From Phenylobacterium sp. (lineage in GTDB: Bacteria > Pseudomonadota > Alphaproteobacteria > Caulobacterales > Caulobacteraceae): a stretch of 64,000 nt of DNA. The DNA is taken from assembly GCF_004299445.1 (NCBI RefSeq), contig NZ_SCTC01000077.1, positions 22,799 through 86,798 on the forward strand, given 5' to 3'. The notes under the pieces were generated by a model that was given only the letters and a program-made list of their open reading frames with translations, was not told where the DNA came from and did not search any database. A program made the translations under genes and the position numbers. Every line of letters begins with the position of its first letter. Position 1 is the first letter of the stretch. Shown piece after piece: positions 1-8,899 of the stretch.

Positions 1-1
1 C

Positions 2-901
2 GATGCGGGGCGGCAGGCGCACGAGTTCACCTTGGCGTCCGGCTGGATGGCCGCGCTGTTGTTCACCTTCCAGCTCTACTTCGACTTCTCTGGCTACTCC
101 GACATGGCCATCGGCCTGGCGCGGATGTTCGGCGTGAAGTTACCGCTCAACTTCCACTCGCCGCTGCGTGCGGCGAGCGTCATCGAGTACTGGCGCCGCT
201 GGCACATGACGTTGCAGCGTTTCATCGTGGCCTACATCTTCCAGCCGCTTTCGGTGCCGCTGAACCGCCTGGCCGCCGAGAAGGGCCTGGACGGCTGGAG
301 CGCCTTCGGGGTCGCGATCGCCATTCCCACCTTCATCACCTTCGTCGTGGTGGGCATCTGGCACGGCGCGGGCTGGACGTTCGTCGCCTTCGGGGTGATG
401 CACGCCATCTACATCTGCACGAACGAGGCTTGGCGCGAGCGCCGCAAGCAGCTTCGCAAGAAGCTCCGCAAGGCGGGCAAGAAGCTGGCCGATCCGGGCG
501 CGCTCGAGATTTTCGGCTATCACGCGATCACCCTGATCGCCGTGATCTACGCCAACGTAATGTTCCGCGCCGCGACGGTCCCTGACGCCCTGGACGTCTG
601 GTCGGGCATGACCGCGCTCCGCGGCTTCGATTTCACCCTGCCGATCGAGATCGGCTGGGGCGTCTACCTGACGCTGCTGCTCAGCATCGCCATCGCCTTC
701 CTGGCGCCCAACACTCAGCAGATCATGTCGCGGTTCGACCCGGCGTATAACTGGCGTGAGTGGCGCGACGTGGCCAAGGCGCCGATCTCGTGGACGTGGA
801 AGCCCGACACCAAGGGCCTGATCTTCGTCGCGGTCATATTGCTGGCCGGCGTCCTGCTGGTGCAGCGCGGCCGCGCTATCTTCCTTTACTTCAACTTCTA
901 G
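2..901 (+). CDS. MBOAT family O-acyltransferase (AlgI-like), 5' partial
   Basis: Membrane-bound O-acyltransferase, expected to pass acyl groups across the inner membrane for acetylation of a surface polysaccharide. The frame is open to the window edge, so the N-terminal half is missing and about 299 residues are visible. Family hallmarks seen are FSGYSDMAIGLARMFG, the YWRRWHMTLQRF segment and the presumed catalytic His in GIWHGAGWTFV, followed by further hydrophobic segments and a basic cytoplasmic loop (RERRKQLRKKLRKAGKK). The next gene, 12 bp downstream, is an SGNH-like protein, the usual periplasmic partner of AlgI/PatA-type proteins. The substrate is unknown; the locus suggests an exopolysaccharide. 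Confidence 0.9.
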   Translation, partial: DAGRQAHEFTLASGWMAALLFTFQLYFDFSGYSDMAIGLARMFGVKLPLNFHSPLRAASVIEYWRRWHMTLQRFIVAYIFQPLSVPLNRLAAEKGLDGWSAFGVAIAIPTFITFVVVGIWHGAGWTFVAFGVMHAIYICTNEAWRERRKQLRKKLRKAGKKLADPGALEIFGYHAITLIAVIYANVMFRAATVPDALDVWSGMTALRGFDFTLPIEIGWGVYLTLLLSIAIAFLAPNTQQIMSRFDPAYNWREWRDVAKAPISWTWKPDTKGLIFVAVILLAGVLLVQRGRAIFLYFNF

Positions 902-913
902 CGGAGGCGACCG

Positions 914-1933
914 ATGCGAACCCTGCACGCCCTCCGCGGAACCCTGGTGATCCTGGGCGTCGCCGTGGCCCTCGCCGTGGGCCTGAGCGTCCTGCCCGAG
1001 CGCGAATACCAGCGCTGGCAGCTTCTCGAGGGCACAATCCATGCCCGTTCGAAATGGATCTACGAGCGGATCAATTTCGATCCGGAACCGATTGATGTTG
1101 TGTTCGTCGGCCCGTCACGCGTCGGCGCCGCGATCGATGCGCCGCGGATCGGCGCGGCCCTTGCACAGCGCGGCCTGCCCAGCAATGTCGTGAACTTCTC
1201 ACTTCCCGAGACCGGGCGGAACATCAACTACACGATCATCGACGAACTGCTCAGCAAGAAGCAGCCCAAACTGATCGTCATCGGCGTGGTGGAGAAGCCC
1301 AGCCGCCTGGGCCACCCCACCTTCAAGTTCCTCGCGCCGCGCGAGCAGATCGTGCATCCCGGCTATCCGGCCGACATCAACTACCTGTCCGACCTGGTCT
1401 ACCTGCCGTTCCGCCAGGCGCAGCTGTTCGCCGCCTATGTGGCGCCGGGCGTCCTGGGTCCGCCGGCCGAGTTCCAGCCCGAGACCTATCGGGGCCACTC
1501 GGTCGACACGACCGGCGACGTCGCGCTTCCCGACGGCCGCATCCTCAACGCCACCCATCCCGGCGCGCCGGATGAGATCGAGCGCGGCGTGCGCAAGTTG
1601 GAGGCCCGTTCACGGCCGCCCATCCTGCCGGCGGAGTACGCGGAGTGGGAGTTCGGCGACGAGCGGCACTACATTCGCGAGATCGCCAAGCTGGCAAAGG
1701 CCCGCGGCGTGAAGCTCGCCTTCCTGTTCCTGCCCTATTACTCGGGCCCCTCGGCCATTCAGGAAGAGGCGCTCTACCGCCAGTATGGGCCGATCTGGAT
1801 GGGCGATTTCACCGCCTTCCAGCCCGATCTCTATGCAGACTACGCCCACCTCACCAGCACGGGCGCAGACCAGATGAGCGACTTCCTGGTCGACCCGATC
1901 GCCCAGCAGCTTCAGAGCAAGGCCAAGCCGTGA
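914..1933 (+). CDS. SGNH/GDSL-like (DltD/AlgJ-type) protein, partner of MBOAT acyltransferase
   Basis: 339 aa with one N-terminal membrane anchor (about residues 9-27) and a periplasmic domain. VVFVGPSRVGAAID resembles SGNH block I with Ser in a G-x-S setting, and DYAHLTSTGADQ near the C-terminus resembles block V with the Asp/His pair, so it probably completes acyl transfer to the polysaccharide or hydrolyses it. The start has a clear GGAGG six bases upstream of ATG. It directly follows the MBOAT gene and its stop overlaps the next start (GTGA), indicating one operon. The family call rests on these motifs, overall layout and gene context. Confidence 0.75.
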   Translation: MRTLHALRGTLVILGVAVALAVGLSVLPEREYQRWQLLEGTIHARSKWIYERINFDPEPIDVVFVGPSRVGAAIDAPRIGAALAQRGLPSNVVNFSLPETGRNINYTIIDELLSKKQPKLIVIGVVEKPSRLGHPTFKFLAPREQIVHPGYPADINYLSDLVYLPFRQAQLFAAYVAPGVLGPPAEFQPETYRGHSVDTTGDVALPDGRILNATHPGAPDEIERGVRKLEARSRPPILPAEYAEWEFGDERHYIREIAKLAKARGVKLAFLFLPYYSGPSAIQEEALYRQYGPIWMGDFTAFQPDLYADYAHLTSTGADQMSDFLVDPIAQQLQSKAKP

Positions 1934-2331
1934 AATTCCCTGCGCTCCACCACGTCGGCATCGTCCAGCCCTCGGAAGAGGACGCTCAGACGCTGATGGC
2001 GGTCATGGGCCTGGAGGAAGACTACCGCGGCTATGTCCCGCAATGGTCGGCGCTGTGTATCTTCACCAAGCGCGAAACGGGCTCGCCCATCGAGTTCGTA
2101 GTGCCCGACGGCGGCCCCCTGCTGCGTTTCAACAAGGGCGCCGGTGGCCTGCACCACATCGCCCTTGAGGTGCCCGACCTGGACCAGCTGGCCCGCGACC
2201 TGGAAGCCCAGGAGATGAAGCTTCTGGAGCCCGAGCACGTCAAAGGCGCTGGGCCCTTCCTCTGCAACTTCCTGAGCCCGGTCTACACGCGGGGCATCAC
2301 CATCGAATACGTCCAGTTGCTGGCAGACTGA
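1930..2331 (+). CDS. VOC family (glyoxalase/methylmalonyl-CoA epimerase-like) protein
   Basis: 133 aa, a two-module vicinal-oxygen-chelate protein. All four expected metal ligands can be placed: His in ALHHVGIV, Glu in SPIEFVVP, His in GLHHIALEV and Glu in ITIEYVQL. The start is GTG at 1930, overlapping the TGA of the SGNH gene; the frame is open further upstream but that stretch reads antisense-like and lies wholly inside the previous gene. The stop overlaps the ATG of the next gene (TGATG), so it is translationally coupled within a polysaccharide operon. The substrate is unknown; the context suggests a sugar or acyl intermediate, which is inference only. Confidence 0.85.
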   Translation: MKFPALHHVGIVQPSEEDAQTLMAVMGLEEDYRGYVPQWSALCIFTKRETGSPIEFVVPDGGPLLRFNKGAGGLHHIALEVPDLDQLARDLEAQEMKLLEPEHVKGAGPFLCNFLSPVYTRGITIEYVQLLAD

Positions 2332-3524
2332 TGGCAGCACCCCGCGAAATCCGCATTGGACTTCTCTGGCACGGCCGCGGCTCGGGCAACCTGGGCATCG
2401 GCGCGCTGACGGTCGGCAACATCCTGTGCGCACGCGCGGCCGCCGAGGCGCTGGGCCTCACGCCACGCTTCACGCTGCTGGAGTTCGCCAACGATTTCGA
2501 CGAGCCCTATGTCGAGGGCCCCGACATCGACGCCTTCGAGATCACCACGAAGTCGATGCTGTCGCCCGCGGGCTACTGGTCGCGCATCGGCAAGCTGGAC
2601 TGCATTCTCGACATCGGCGCGGGCGACAGCTTCACCGACATCTATTCGTCCAAGCGCTTCGGCTTCCTCTGGTTGTCGAAGGCGATGGCCTGGCTGCGCG
2701 GCGTGCCGCTGCTGTTCAGCCCGCAGACGATCGGGCCCTTCAAGCGCCAGCCGCACACGGCGCTGGCCAGCTGGGCCATGAAGCGCGCCTTCGCCGTCGT
2801 CGCGCGCGACCCGCAATCGTTCGCCGCCATCGGCCAGATGGCCCCGGGCGCCAAGGCCGTACAGGCCGTGGACGTGGCGTTCCGCCTGCCCTTCGACCGA
2901 CCGGCCCGCGCGGCGGGCGGCCCGCTCGAGATCGGCGTCAATGTGTCTGGCCTGCTGTTCAACGGCGGCTACACAGGCGGCAACGAGTTCGGGCTGCAGG
3001 TCGACTACGCCGACCTGATGCGCCGCTTCATCGCTGAGATGCTCGCCCGTCCGGGCGTGCGGGTGCACCTGATCACCCACGCCACCGGCGACAAGCTGCC
3101 CATGGACGACGACGGCCGCGTCGCCGACCGATTGGCCGCCGAGTTCCCCGCCGCCGTGCGCCCGCCGAACTTCCCCTCGCCGTCCGCGGCCAAGTCCTAC
3201 ATCGCCGGCATGGACTTCCTGGTGGCCGGGCGCATGCACGCCTGCATCGGCGCCTACTCCGCCGGCGTTCCGGTGGTCCCCATCGCCTACAGTCGGAAGT
3301 TCTCGGGTCTCTTCCAGGGCGTCCTCGGCTATGATTTCGGCGTGCCGGTCTCTGGCATGAGCACGGAGGAAGCCTTGGGCTACCTGCGGACCTGCGTCGA
3401 TGATCGCGCCCGCCTGGCCGAGGCGGTTCGCGCCGGACAGGCTGTGGTCGAGGGCGCGCTCGCGGCCTACGACACCGAGCTGCGCGCGCTGTTCACCTCC
3501 GCCACGGAGAGGAAGGCCCGGTGA
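2331..3524 (+). CDS. Polysaccharide pyruvyl transferase family protein
   Basis: 397 aa. The N-terminal IGLLWHGRGSGNLGIGALTVGN matches the GxGNxGxxA-type opening of the polysaccharide pyruvyl transferase family (PF04230). The C-terminal half has a GT-B-like pattern with the conserved AGRMHACIGAYSAGVPVVPIAYS, close to the G-R-x-H-x-x-I-x-A-x-x-x-G-x-P signature of this family. The expected role is adding a pyruvate ketal to a sugar of the polymer, from phosphoenolpyruvate, in the cytoplasm. It overlaps the genes on both sides by a few bases (TGATG and GTGA). Confidence 0.9.
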   Translation: MAAPREIRIGLLWHGRGSGNLGIGALTVGNILCARAAAEALGLTPRFTLLEFANDFDEPYVEGPDIDAFEITTKSMLSPAGYWSRIGKLDCILDIGAGDSFTDIYSSKRFGFLWLSKAMAWLRGVPLLFSPQTIGPFKRQPHTALASWAMKRAFAVVARDPQSFAAIGQMAPGAKAVQAVDVAFRLPFDRPARAAGGPLEIGVNVSGLLFNGGYTGGNEFGLQVDYADLMRRFIAEMLARPGVRVHLITHATGDKLPMDDDGRVADRLAAEFPAAVRPPNFPSPSAAKSYIAGMDFLVAGRMHACIGAYSAGVPVVPIAYSRKFSGLFQGVLGYDFGVPVSGMSTEEALGYLRTCVDDRARLAEAVRAGQAVVEGALAAYDTELRALFTSATERKAR

Positions 3525-5212
3525 GCGCCCGCGCCAAGAGCAAGGCGGCGGTCGCCAAGAGGGACAAGCCGCCGAAAGCGCGGCGGGTGAAGGAAGATCG
3601 CCCGCGCCGGCCGGCCCTATTCTCGCGCCGCAGCCCGGCGCCGCCGCCGACCTACGACGGCGCCCTCCTTGCCGGCTATCGTCGCCCGCCCCTCTCGAAC
3701 GGGAAGCGGACCCTGCTCTACCTGCTGCTGGCGGCCATCTGCATCGGCTGGGGGGTCATGTTCGGCCTCGCCGCGCCCTTCAAGATCATGCCGTTGCTGG
3801 CGCCTCTGCCGCTTTTGGCGCTGCTTCTCGTCTGGGTCTTGCCGCAGGGCGAGTACGCACCGACCGGCGCTTTAGAGCCACTCTTCCTCGCATTCTTCGC
3901 GGCCCTGTTCGTCTGGCCCAATTACATCGCGATCACGATCCCGCACCTGCCTTGGCTCACGATGCTGCGGATCTTCGCCGCACCCCTGATCTTCGTGCTG
4001 CTGATCTGCATCTCGGTCTCACCGAACTTCCGCAAGGCGATCGGGGACCCGATGCGGTCGGATCCCTACATCTGGAAGCTGGTGGTCGCCTTCGTCGTGA
4101 TCCAGACGGTGTCGCTGCTGTTCACCAACCGTCTGAACATCTCGCTGAACAAGTACATCGTCGCGCAGATGAACCACACGGCCATCTTCTTCGTCAGCTG
4201 CTATCTGTTCACCCGGCCGGGTCTCGCAACGCGTTGGGCCGGCGCCTACCTCGCCATGGCCTACGTCATCTGCTTCGTCGGCATCTGGCAGATGCTGATC
4301 GGGAAAGTCCCCTGGGTGGGACACATCCCACCCCTTCTGAAGGTCGACAGCGCCCTGATCGACAACGTGCTCGACGGGATCGAGCGTTCCGCTATCGGCA
4401 AGCAGCGGGTTCAAAGCCTTCTCACGTCGCCCCTGGGGTTGGCGGAAGTGCTCGGACTGGCCGCGCCGTTCGCGATCCATTTCGCGGTCGCCCAGGGCAG
4501 CAGGCTGTTTACCCGCATCGTCTCGGTGCTCTACCTGCCGCTGGCCCTGTACGTGATCCTGCTCAGCGACTCCCGCCTGGGCATCGTTGTGCTGATGGGC
4601 GCAGCCTTGTTCTACGTCCTGATCTGGGCCTCGCTGCGCTGGCGGTCCGACCAGCGCAGCCTGATCGCTCCGGCGATGGTGCTGGCCTATCCCGCCGTAC
4701 TCATGGGCACCTTTGTGGCCAGCTTCTTTGTGGGCTTCCTGCGGCGCGCGGTCTGGGGCAGCGGCGCCGAGGCGTCCAGCACCACGGCCAGGCTCACGCA
4801 GTGGGAAATGGCCAAGCCACACCTGTTCTCGCACCCCTGGGGCTTCGGGATCGGTGAAGCGGCCCGGACCGTCGGGTTCCGCAGCCCGAACGGGCAGATG
4901 ACGCTGGATTCCTATTACATCCAGCTGCTCATGGACTACGGCTTCCTGGGCTTCATCGTCTACATGGCCATCTTCATCCGCGCCTCGTGGGTCGCGGGCA
5001 GCAGCGTGGTGAAGTACAAGCCGACCGGTGACCTCACGATCCTTCTGCCGATCGCCGTCGCCCTGATGAACTTCGTTGTGGCGAAGATGGTTTTCATCCT
5101 CGACTCCAACCATCCACTCATCTTCATGATGCTGGGCGGCGCGTTGGCCCTGTCCTGGCGCCTCAAAAACAAGGCTGAGGCCGAAGCCCGCGGAGCCCCG
5201 GTGGGGGCCTAG
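3521..5212 (+). CDS. O-antigen ligase / Wzy-like polysaccharide polymerase family membrane protein
   Basis: 563 aa. A basic, proline-rich cytoplasmic tail of about 65 residues is followed by roughly a dozen hydrophobic segments. A longer soluble loop between later segments contains SSTTARLTQWEMAKPHLFSHPWGFGIG, the E-x-x-x-x-x-P-x-G-x-G pattern of the periplasmic loop in O-antigen ligase/Wzy (PF04932) proteins. It would polymerise repeat units or ligate the chain. The GTG start overlaps the pyruvyl transferase stop. Its stop shares a CTAG with the converging glycosyltransferase gene. Polymerase and ligase cannot be told apart from sequence alone. Confidence 0.85.
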   Translation: MSARAKSKAAVAKRDKPPKARRVKEDRPRRPALFSRRSPAPPPTYDGALLAGYRRPPLSNGKRTLLYLLLAAICIGWGVMFGLAAPFKIMPLLAPLPLLALLLVWVLPQGEYAPTGALEPLFLAFFAALFVWPNYIAITIPHLPWLTMLRIFAAPLIFVLLICISVSPNFRKAIGDPMRSDPYIWKLVVAFVVIQTVSLLFTNRLNISLNKYIVAQMNHTAIFFVSCYLFTRPGLATRWAGAYLAMAYVICFVGIWQMLIGKVPWVGHIPPLLKVDSALIDNVLDGIERSAIGKQRVQSLLTSPLGLAEVLGLAAPFAIHFAVAQGSRLFTRIVSVLYLPLALYVILLSDSRLGIVVLMGAALFYVLIWASLRWRSDQRSLIAPAMVLAYPAVLMGTFVASFFVGFLRRAVWGSGAEASSTTARLTQWEMAKPHLFSHPWGFGIGEAARTVGFRSPNGQMTLDSYYIQLLMDYGFLGFIVYMAIFIRASWVAGSSVVKYKPTGDLTILLPIAVALMNFVVAKMVFILDSNHPLIFMMLGGALALSWRLKNKAEAEARGAPVGA

Positions 5213-6351
5213 CCCCCCGTCACCTTCTCGATGACGCCCCGATAGGTCGCCACCACGCCGGCGCGCTTGTAGGGGTCCAGTCCGCCGTCAGCATGCAGCT
5301 TGGCGATGTCGGCCTTCAGTCGTGCTTCCTCGGCAAGCAGGTACTTCAACGCCGCCTGGACGTCGGCGTTGTCTTGGCTGCGGCAGGCATAGCCCACCTG
5401 GCCATGCTCGAAGAGGCCGTCGACGCTCCATTCGCGGGTGTAAAGGATCGGCAGGCCCGAGAAGAGCGCCTCGATGAAAACCATGCCGAAGGTCTCGCGC
5501 AAGGTCGGCATCACGAAGGCCACATAGCCGCCCAGGATGCTCTCGAACTCGCCCTCGGGCAGTGGCCCCTTCATGAACACCCGCTGGCCCGCGCCCGCGG
5601 CGGTGATGATCTCGGCGACCTCGGTGATCGCCTCCGGACCACCCTTGCCCCAGACGTCGAGCGTGACGTCAGGGGTGGTCTTGGCCACCTCCATGATCGC
5701 CTGCACCAGGCCCACGAAGTTTTTCCGCTTGTGGACGTCCAGGTTGAACAGGGTGACGAACCGCGGCGCGCCGGCCGGCTTCGAGGGCGTGAACTTGTCG
5801 TGCCACACGATGGGCGGCAGCACCGTGGCCTTGCCGCGGTCCAAGCCATAGCCGGCCTCGAACTTGTCGGTGGCCCACGGCGCGCAGGGAAAGACCTGGG
5901 CCGCGTCGGCCACGATCTGGCGCCACTTGGGCATCAGGTCCTTGCGGGCGCCGGCGATCTTCAGGTCGGTGTCGCCCCAGATGTCGCAGACGTACGGCGC
6001 GCCCAGCGCCTTGGTGAGGTCCAGCGCGATCAGCCCCTCGACCGACAGCTTGTGGGCGTGGATCACGTCGGGCTGGATCCCGGCGGCGCGGACATCCTTC
6101 AGGATCCAGTCGGCCACCGGCTTGAGGCGGGAGGCGTGGAACAGTCCCTTGGGCGGCGCGCCATAGGCCAGCGCCGTCCGGTCGGTCCCAAAGCGGAGGG
6201 CATGCACGCCCGTCTTCCAGTTCGCCCGGTTCAGCGAATAGACGACGTGGCGGTACTCGGGCGTGTTCTCCACCAGGTTCTGCACCGACCGGGTCTTGGC
6301 CCCCACCATCGGGTCGGGGAAATCGCACGTGATGTGGAGGATCGTCTTCAT
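5209..6351 (-). CDS. Glycosyltransferase family 4 (GT-B fold)
   Basis: 380 aa. The N-terminal acceptor half has ITCDFPDPMVGAKTRSVQN and PDVIHAHKL. The C-terminal donor domain has LFNLDVHKRKNFVGLVQAI and the EX7E-type motif ETFGMVFIEALFSGLPI, characteristic of retaining GT4 enzymes. It acts in the cytoplasm, adding a sugar to the growing repeat unit; donor and acceptor are unknown. It is transcribed against the preceding operon, tail to tail with overlapping stops, and divergently from the epimerase gene at 6546. Confidence 0.9.
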   Translation of the reverse strand: MKTILHITCDFPDPMVGAKTRSVQNLVENTPEYRHVVYSLNRANWKTGVHALRFGTDRTALAYGAPPKGLFHASRLKPVADWILKDVRAAGIQPDVIHAHKLSVEGLIALDLTKALGAPYVCDIWGDTDLKIAGARKDLMPKWRQIVADAAQVFPCAPWATDKFEAGYGLDRGKATVLPPIVWHDKFTPSKPAGAPRFVTLFNLDVHKRKNFVGLVQAIMEVAKTTPDVTLDVWGKGGPEAITEVAEIITAAGAGQRVFMKGPLPEGEFESILGGYVAFVMPTLRETFGMVFIEALFSGLPILYTREWSVDGLFEHGQVGYACRSQDNADVQAALKYLLAEEARLKADIAKLHADGGLDPYKRAGVVATYRGVIEKVTGG

Positions 6352-6545
6352 GCGCGCGCGTCGGCCCCTGGAGTTCTGCCCGCCCCTTATTCCCGCCCAG
6401 TCCCTACAGGGTCCTTAAGCACGAGGCCGCGCAAGGAAGCCCACGCGACCGGCAGGGTCAATGCGGCTCCGGTCACCCGTTGGGGTTCTCTTTACGCCCC
6501 ACGGGATACCTGCTTAGGGCAGGTCGCGAAGCAGGGTGTGTGCGA
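6352..6545. promoter_or_regulatory. Divergent intergenic region between GT4 and epimerase genes
   Basis: 194 bases between two divergent starts, so promoters for both directions must lie here. A short perfect hairpin (ACCTGC/GCAGGT, 6508-6524, five-base loop) sits 21 bases before the epimerase ATG and could affect its translation. No convincing operator was seen. Confidence 0.4.
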
Positions 6546-7499
6546 ATGACGATGATTGTGACGGGCGCCGCCGGCTTCATAGGCAGCCAGCTGGTTGACC
6601 GCCTCCTCGCCGACGGCCACCGGGTGGTGGGCGTGGACAACATGAGCCGGGGCACGCGCGAGAACCTGGCAATGGCCCTGCCGCACAAGGACTTCACCCT
6701 CATCGAGGGCGACTGCGCCGAGCCCGCGAGCCTCACCGCCGCTCTCGCCGCGCACGGCACCGCGGACATCGTCTGGCACCTGGCCGCCAACTCCGACATC
6801 GCCGCGGGCGTCGCCGACACCCGCATCGACATGCGCGACACCTTCATGACCACCTGGGGCGCGGTTGAGATCGCCAAGGCGGCGGGCGCGGCGAAGATCG
6901 CCTTCGCCTCCACATCGGCCGTCTACGGCGCCCATCCCGACCCGCTGGTCGAGACCCACGGGCCGATGCTGCCCATCTCCAACTACGGCGCCATGAAGCT
7001 GGCCGGCGAGGCGCTGATCAGCGCCGCGGTCGAGTCCCACCTGAAGCAGGCCTGGATCTTCCGCTTCCCCAACGTGGTCGGCGACCGCGCCACGCACGGC
7101 GTCATCAACGACCTGTTCCTGAAGCTGAAGCGCGACCCCACCGAGCTCGAGGTCCTGGGCGACGGCAAGCAGCAGAAGCCCTACCTGCATGCGTCCGACC
7201 TGATCGAGGCCATGCTCTACATCGTCGACAAGGCCGACGAGCCACGGGCTCTGTACAATATCGGCCCGGAGGACGAAGGCTTCGACGTCGCCGGCATCGC
7301 AGCCGGCGTCATCGCCGCGTCGAAAACCGGCGCCAGGATCCGCTACACGGGCGGCGATCGCGGCTGGGTAGGCGACGTGCCGAAGTTCTCCTACTCGGTC
7401 GACAAGCTGGCCCGTCTGGGTTGGCGGCCGTCCATGTCGTCGGCGCAGGCCGTGGCGCGGGCGATCCAGGAAGTGGCTGTTCAGCGGGGATTTGCTTGA
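6546..7499 (+). CDS. NAD-dependent epimerase/dehydratase (extended SDR, nucleotide-sugar)
   Basis: 317 aa. The N-terminal Rossmann motif VTGAAGFIGSQLVDRLL (GxxGxxG) and Tyr-x-x-x-Lys catalytic pair in SNYGAMKLAGEAL mark an extended SDR of the GalE/RfbB/heptose-modifying type, with FASTSAVYGAH supplying the active-site Ser/Thr region. I chose ATG 6546, which immediately precedes the Rossmann fold, over upstream in-frame alternatives. The stop overlaps the next start (TTGA). Being first in the heptose operon, it may modify GDP-heptose or prepare another donor; the exact reaction is not decided by sequence. Confidence 0.88.
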   Translation: MTMIVTGAAGFIGSQLVDRLLADGHRVVGVDNMSRGTRENLAMALPHKDFTLIEGDCAEPASLTAALAAHGTADIVWHLAANSDIAAGVADTRIDMRDTFMTTWGAVEIAKAAGAAKIAFASTSAVYGAHPDPLVETHGPMLPISNYGAMKLAGEALISAAVESHLKQAWIFRFPNVVGDRATHGVINDLFLKLKRDPTELEVLGDGKQQKPYLHASDLIEAMLYIVDKADEPRALYNIGPEDEGFDVAGIAAGVIAASKTGARIRYTGGDRGWVGDVPKFSYSVDKLARLGWRPSMSSAQAVARAIQEVAVQRGFA

Positions 7500-8815
7500 C
7501 CCAGGTCGTCATCCTGGCCGGGGGCATGGGCACCCGGCTGAAAGAGATCACCGGCGACCTGCCGAAACCCCTGGCCCCCATCGACGGGACCACCCTGCTC
7601 GGCCGCCAGCTCGAGCTGGTGGCGGCCTCGGCCATGACGGACGTCGTGATCCTCTGCGGCTACAAGGCCGACGTGATCGCCGAGTACTGCGGCGATGGCT
7701 CCAAGTGGGGCCTGAACGTCCGCTGCGTCGTCGAGGCCGGCCCGCGCGGCACCGCCGGCGCCGTTCTGGACGCCATGGGCGAGCTGCAGGACCGCTTCAT
7801 CGTCATGTATGGCGACGTGGTGCTGGACGTGGACCTCGACCGCCTGGTCGCCATCCACGAAAAACACGCGCCCGCCGCGACTCTGCTGGTGCACCCCAAC
7901 GACCACCCCTTCGATTCCGACATCGTCGAAGTCGACCGCCAGGGCTTCGTCACGCAGATCCGCGGCTATCCGCACCCGCCGGGTCTGGACCTGCCCAACC
8001 TGGTCAATGCGGGCCTCTATGTGCTGGAGCGCGACGCGCTACAGGGCTTGCAGGGCCTCCCCGAAAAGCCCGACTTCGGCAAGCACGTCTTCGCCGCGAT
8101 GGTGGCCCAGGGCCTGCGCCTCTACGGCTACCGCAGCCCCGAGTACATCAAGGACGCAGGAACGCCGGAGCGCCTGGTCAAGACCGGGCGCGACATCGCC
8201 AGCGGCAAGGTCGCCGGCCTGTCCCTGCGCAACCTGGCCCCGGCCATCTTCCTGGACCGCGACGGCGTGCTCAACGAGGAGGTCGGCCTGATCTCCAGGC
8301 CTGAGAACCTGCGCCTGATCCCGGGCGTGGGCGAGGCCGTGGTGCGGATCAACCGTTCCGCCTACCGCTCGGTGATCATCACCAACCAGCCGGTCATCGC
8401 CCGCGGCGACTGCACCGAAGACGAACTGCAGGCTATCCACAATCGCCTCGACACCCTGCTGGCCGCCGAGCACGCCTACGTCGACGCGCTCTACTACTGC
8501 CCGCACCACCCGGACAAAGGCTTTCCCGGCGAAGTGCCCGAGCTGAAGTTCGCCTGCGAATGCCGCAAGCCCGAGCCCGGGATGATCCGCAAGGCCGCCG
8601 AGGAGCTGCGCATCGACCTTTCCCGCTCCTGGTACATCGGAGACACGACGACCGACATGGAGCTGGCGCGGCGCTGCGGCCTCAACTTCATCCTCGTCGA
8701 GACCGGCCACGCGGGCCGGGACGGCAAGTTCCCCGGCGAACCGCAGCATCGCGTCCGCGACCTGGCGGCGGCCGTAAATCTCATTCTGGGAGAGCCTGTT
8801 GCGGTCGCCGGGTAA
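7496..8815 (+). CDS. Bifunctional heptose-1-P nucleotidylyltransferase / heptose bisphosphate phosphatase (HddC-GmhB fusion)
   Basis: About 439 aa, two enzymes in one chain. Residues 1-235 form a sugar nucleotidyltransferase: VVILAGGMGTRLKEITGD with the downstream DLPKPLAPI lysine, and VMYGDVVLDVD as the metal-binding acidic site. From about residue 245 there is a HAD phosphatase of the GmhB/histidinol-phosphatase group: FLDRDGVLNEE (nucleophile Asp near 254), a zinc loop YYCPHHPD...ACECRKPEPGM, and WYIGDTTTDMELA. Together with HddA and GmhA this gives the GDP-D-glycero-alpha-D-manno-heptose pathway. The TTG start overlaps the epimerase TGA and has GGGGA upstream. Nucleotide specificity (GDP rather than ADP) is inferred from the neighbouring hddA. 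Confidence 0.88.
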   Translation: MTQVVILAGGMGTRLKEITGDLPKPLAPIDGTTLLGRQLELVAASAMTDVVILCGYKADVIAEYCGDGSKWGLNVRCVVEAGPRGTAGAVLDAMGELQDRFIVMYGDVVLDVDLDRLVAIHEKHAPAATLLVHPNDHPFDSDIVEVDRQGFVTQIRGYPHPPGLDLPNLVNAGLYVLERDALQGLQGLPEKPDFGKHVFAAMVAQGLRLYGYRSPEYIKDAGTPERLVKTGRDIASGKVAGLSLRNLAPAIFLDRDGVLNEEVGLISRPENLRLIPGVGEAVVRINRSAYRSVIITNQPVIARGDCTEDELQAIHNRLDTLLAAEHAYVDALYYCPHHPDKGFPGEVPELKFACECRKPEPGMIRKAAEELRIDLSRSWYIGDTTTDMELARRCGLNFILVETGHAGRDGKFPGEPQHRVRDLAAAVNLILGEPVAVAG

Positions 8816-8899
8816 GGCGGCGGCTTCAGAGGAAAGTAACGTTAGCTGGCCTAAGCCGAAACGAGACGCCGGCCGCAGGGCCAGCGAGGGGTGCGAGCG

